Below are positions 6,352 through 7,136 of a stretch of DNA of 7,136 nt, piece by piece. This DNA comes from Burkholderiales bacterium. GTDB taxonomy: Bacteria; Pseudomonadota; Gammaproteobacteria; Burkholderiales; CAIKXV01. The stretch covers positions 1 through 7,136 of the forward strand of contig JAIENF010000676.1 in the NCBI GenBank assembly GCA_019751575.1. The letters are read 5' to 3'. The notes under the pieces are model-generated. The model did not search any database, was not told the origin of the DNA, and was given only the letters and a program-made list of their open reading frames with translations. Within the stretch, counting starts at the first letter, position 1. Every line of letters begins with the position of its first letter. Made by a program: the position numbers and the translations under genes.

Positions 6352-6765
6352 TCACTTCTTCGAGGGCAACGGACGGAAGGGTTCGAAGCGCTCCTGCTGC
6401 GGCTTTCCGTCCGCCAGGGTCAGCGACACCGCCACCCGCAGCTTCGGGTCCGGCGCGAACCGGCCGGTACCGCGCATGCCGTTCACGCCGAACGGTTCCA
6501 GCCGGACCTCGCTGCGCTCCGCGCCCAGCAGCACGGTTGCGCGGCCGGTCGCAGCCTTGGTGGCGACGGGCTTGTCGTCGTGGTCATAGAGGTAGAACAG
6601 GAGTTCGTCCGCCCGGGCCACCAGCTCGAGGTGCAGCGCCGGCGTGGCGCGCATCTGTCCGCCGTTCGGGCCGCGCCGGTTCGCCAGTTCGGCGCTCGTG
6701 TGCGCAAGCGCCGGCCCGTTCAACAGCAGGGCACCGAGCGCGACCATCGTGCTTCGCCTGTCCAT
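6352..6765 (-). CDS. Small exported protein of a metal-efflux operon, function unknown
   Basis: A 137-residue protein. ATG 6765 is chosen because AAGGAG (6779-6774) lies 8 bases upstream. Residues 1-21 are a short signal peptide (MDRRSTMVALGALLL, cleavage after ALA), so it should be periplasmic. The mature part starts HTSAELANRRGPNGGQ and continues ALHLELVA (43-50), LLFYLYDHDDKPVATK (55-70) and a series of alternating hydrophobic strands, suggesting a compact beta-sandwich. The G-P-N-G-G then H-L-E-L then L-Y-D-x-D-D-K-P pattern resembles small proteins, and N-terminal segments of some periplasmic adaptor subunits, found in heavy-metal RND efflux operons; this is recall, not an alignment. Asp/His residues (D61, H62, D63, D64, H22) could bind a cation. 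It lies 44 bp after the RND pump gene and 39 bp before the DUF305 gene, supporting co-transcription and a role in metal handling. Confidence 0.8.
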   Translation of the reverse strand: MDRRSTMVALGALLLNGPALAHTSAELANRRGPNGGQMRATPALHLELVARADELLFYLYDHDDKPVATKAATGRATVLLGAERSEVRLEPFGVNGMRGTGRFAPDPKLRVAVSLTLADGKPQQERFEPFRPLPSKK

Positions 6766-6809
6766 CGGATCGTCTCCTTCCACGTGAGGGCATGCAGCCA
6801 TCGCCCGGT

Positions 6810-7136
6810 TCAGAATCGTTCGTCCTGCCGCGTCGCCAGCAGCCGCTCCAGCGGGCGCCGGCCCCAGCGCAGGAACATCACCGGCGTCACCAGCGTGTCG
6901 AGCAGCGTCGAACTGACCAGTCCGCCGAAGATCACCACCGCGACCGGGTGCAGGATCTCCTTGCCCGGCTCGTCCGCGCCGAACAGCAGCGGCGACAGCG
7001 CGACGGCGGCGGTCAGCGCGGTCATCAGCACCGGCGTCAGCCGTTCCAGGCTGCCGCGCATCACCAGCGCGCGCCCGAACGCCTCGCCCTCGTGCACTGC
7101 CAGGTTGATGTAGTGGCTGATCTTGAGGATGCCGTT
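6810..7136 (-). CDS. Heavy-metal RND efflux pump (CusA/CzcA type), C-terminal part
   Basis: The final 108 residues of a large inner-membrane proton-driven efflux pump; the frame is open through the right edge and the rest of the gene (about 1,000 residues in the family) lies outside. Visible landmarks are NGILKISHYINLAVHEG at the edge, RGSLERLTPVLMTALTAA leading into a membrane helix (VALSPLLFGADEPG), then EILHPVAVVIFGGLVSSTLL and DTLVTPVMFLRWGRRP, the last membrane helix and cytoplasmic tail. The G-K-E-I-L-H-P and S-T-L-L-D-T-L-V-T-P motifs are characteristic of the heavy-metal (HME) branch, which exports Cu/Ag or Zn/Co/Cd with periplasmic adaptor and outer-membrane partners, not seen here. 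The metal cannot be decided because the metal-binding residues lie in the missing part. It is the most upstream operon gene visible. Confidence 0.95.
   Translation of the reverse strand, partial: NGILKISHYINLAVHEGEAFGRALVMRGSLERLTPVLMTALTAAVALSPLLFGADEPGKEILHPVAVVIFGGLVSSTLLDTLVTPVMFLRWGRRPLERLLATRQDERF

Noticed and set aside
5579..6589. A 336-codon plus-strand open frame opposite three minus-strand genes
   Set aside because: Rich in Ser/Arg/Ala without a family signature; it is antisense to strongly supported genes.

Overview
The window is strongly GC-rich, with G or C at most third codon positions, and densely packed with genes. The gene content (an orphan Bug/TctC-type solute-binding protein, a DUF4124-type protein and a heavy-metal RND efflux cluster) suggests a chromosomal segment of a betaproteobacterium, probably Burkholderiales or a relative. 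This is inferred from gene types only. I see no rRNA, tRNA, CRISPR array, insertion sequence or attachment site.

Layout, left to right. (1) Positions 3-536, + strand: the 3' part of a DUF4124-like, coiled-coil protein whose start lies left of the window. (2) 562-1575, - strand: a periplasmic binding protein of the tripartite-tricarboxylate-transporter (Bug) family, with no TctA/TctB membrane partner in the window. (3) 1576-1754: a 179-bp divergent intergenic region with a plausible promoter for the Bug gene. (4) 1755-4328, + strand: an 857-residue protein with no visible membrane segment. It is built from two diverged copies of a Cache-like sensory unit of about 330 residues, followed by a CheW-like domain and a low-complexity tail. 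It has no methyl-accepting hairpin, so it looks like a cytosolic sensor-adaptor fusion. It is the most unusual item in the window. (5) 4384-5799, - strand: a metal-dependent amidohydrolase of the TrzN/AtzA/SAH-deaminase-like group. (6) 5800-5886: an intergenic region with two overlapping, mutually exclusive GC-rich stem-loops just after the stop of the next operon. (7) 5887-7136, - strand, transcribed right to left: the 3' end of a CusA/CzcA-type RND efflux pump gene, then a 137-residue exported protein of unknown function with an NGG motif, then an exported DUF305 protein with a His-rich segment. Gaps between these genes are about 40 bp, so they look like one metal-resistance operon.

How the genes may work together. 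The efflux pump and the two small exported proteins form a coherent periplasmic metal (probably copper or a similar cation) detoxification group. The Bug protein, the sensor-CheW fusion and the amidohydrolase are each consistent with handling or sensing small organic molecules. Their adjacency is suggestive but proves no joint function. Very long open frames opposite the sensor and amidohydrolase genes are a by-product of high GC and are not annotated.
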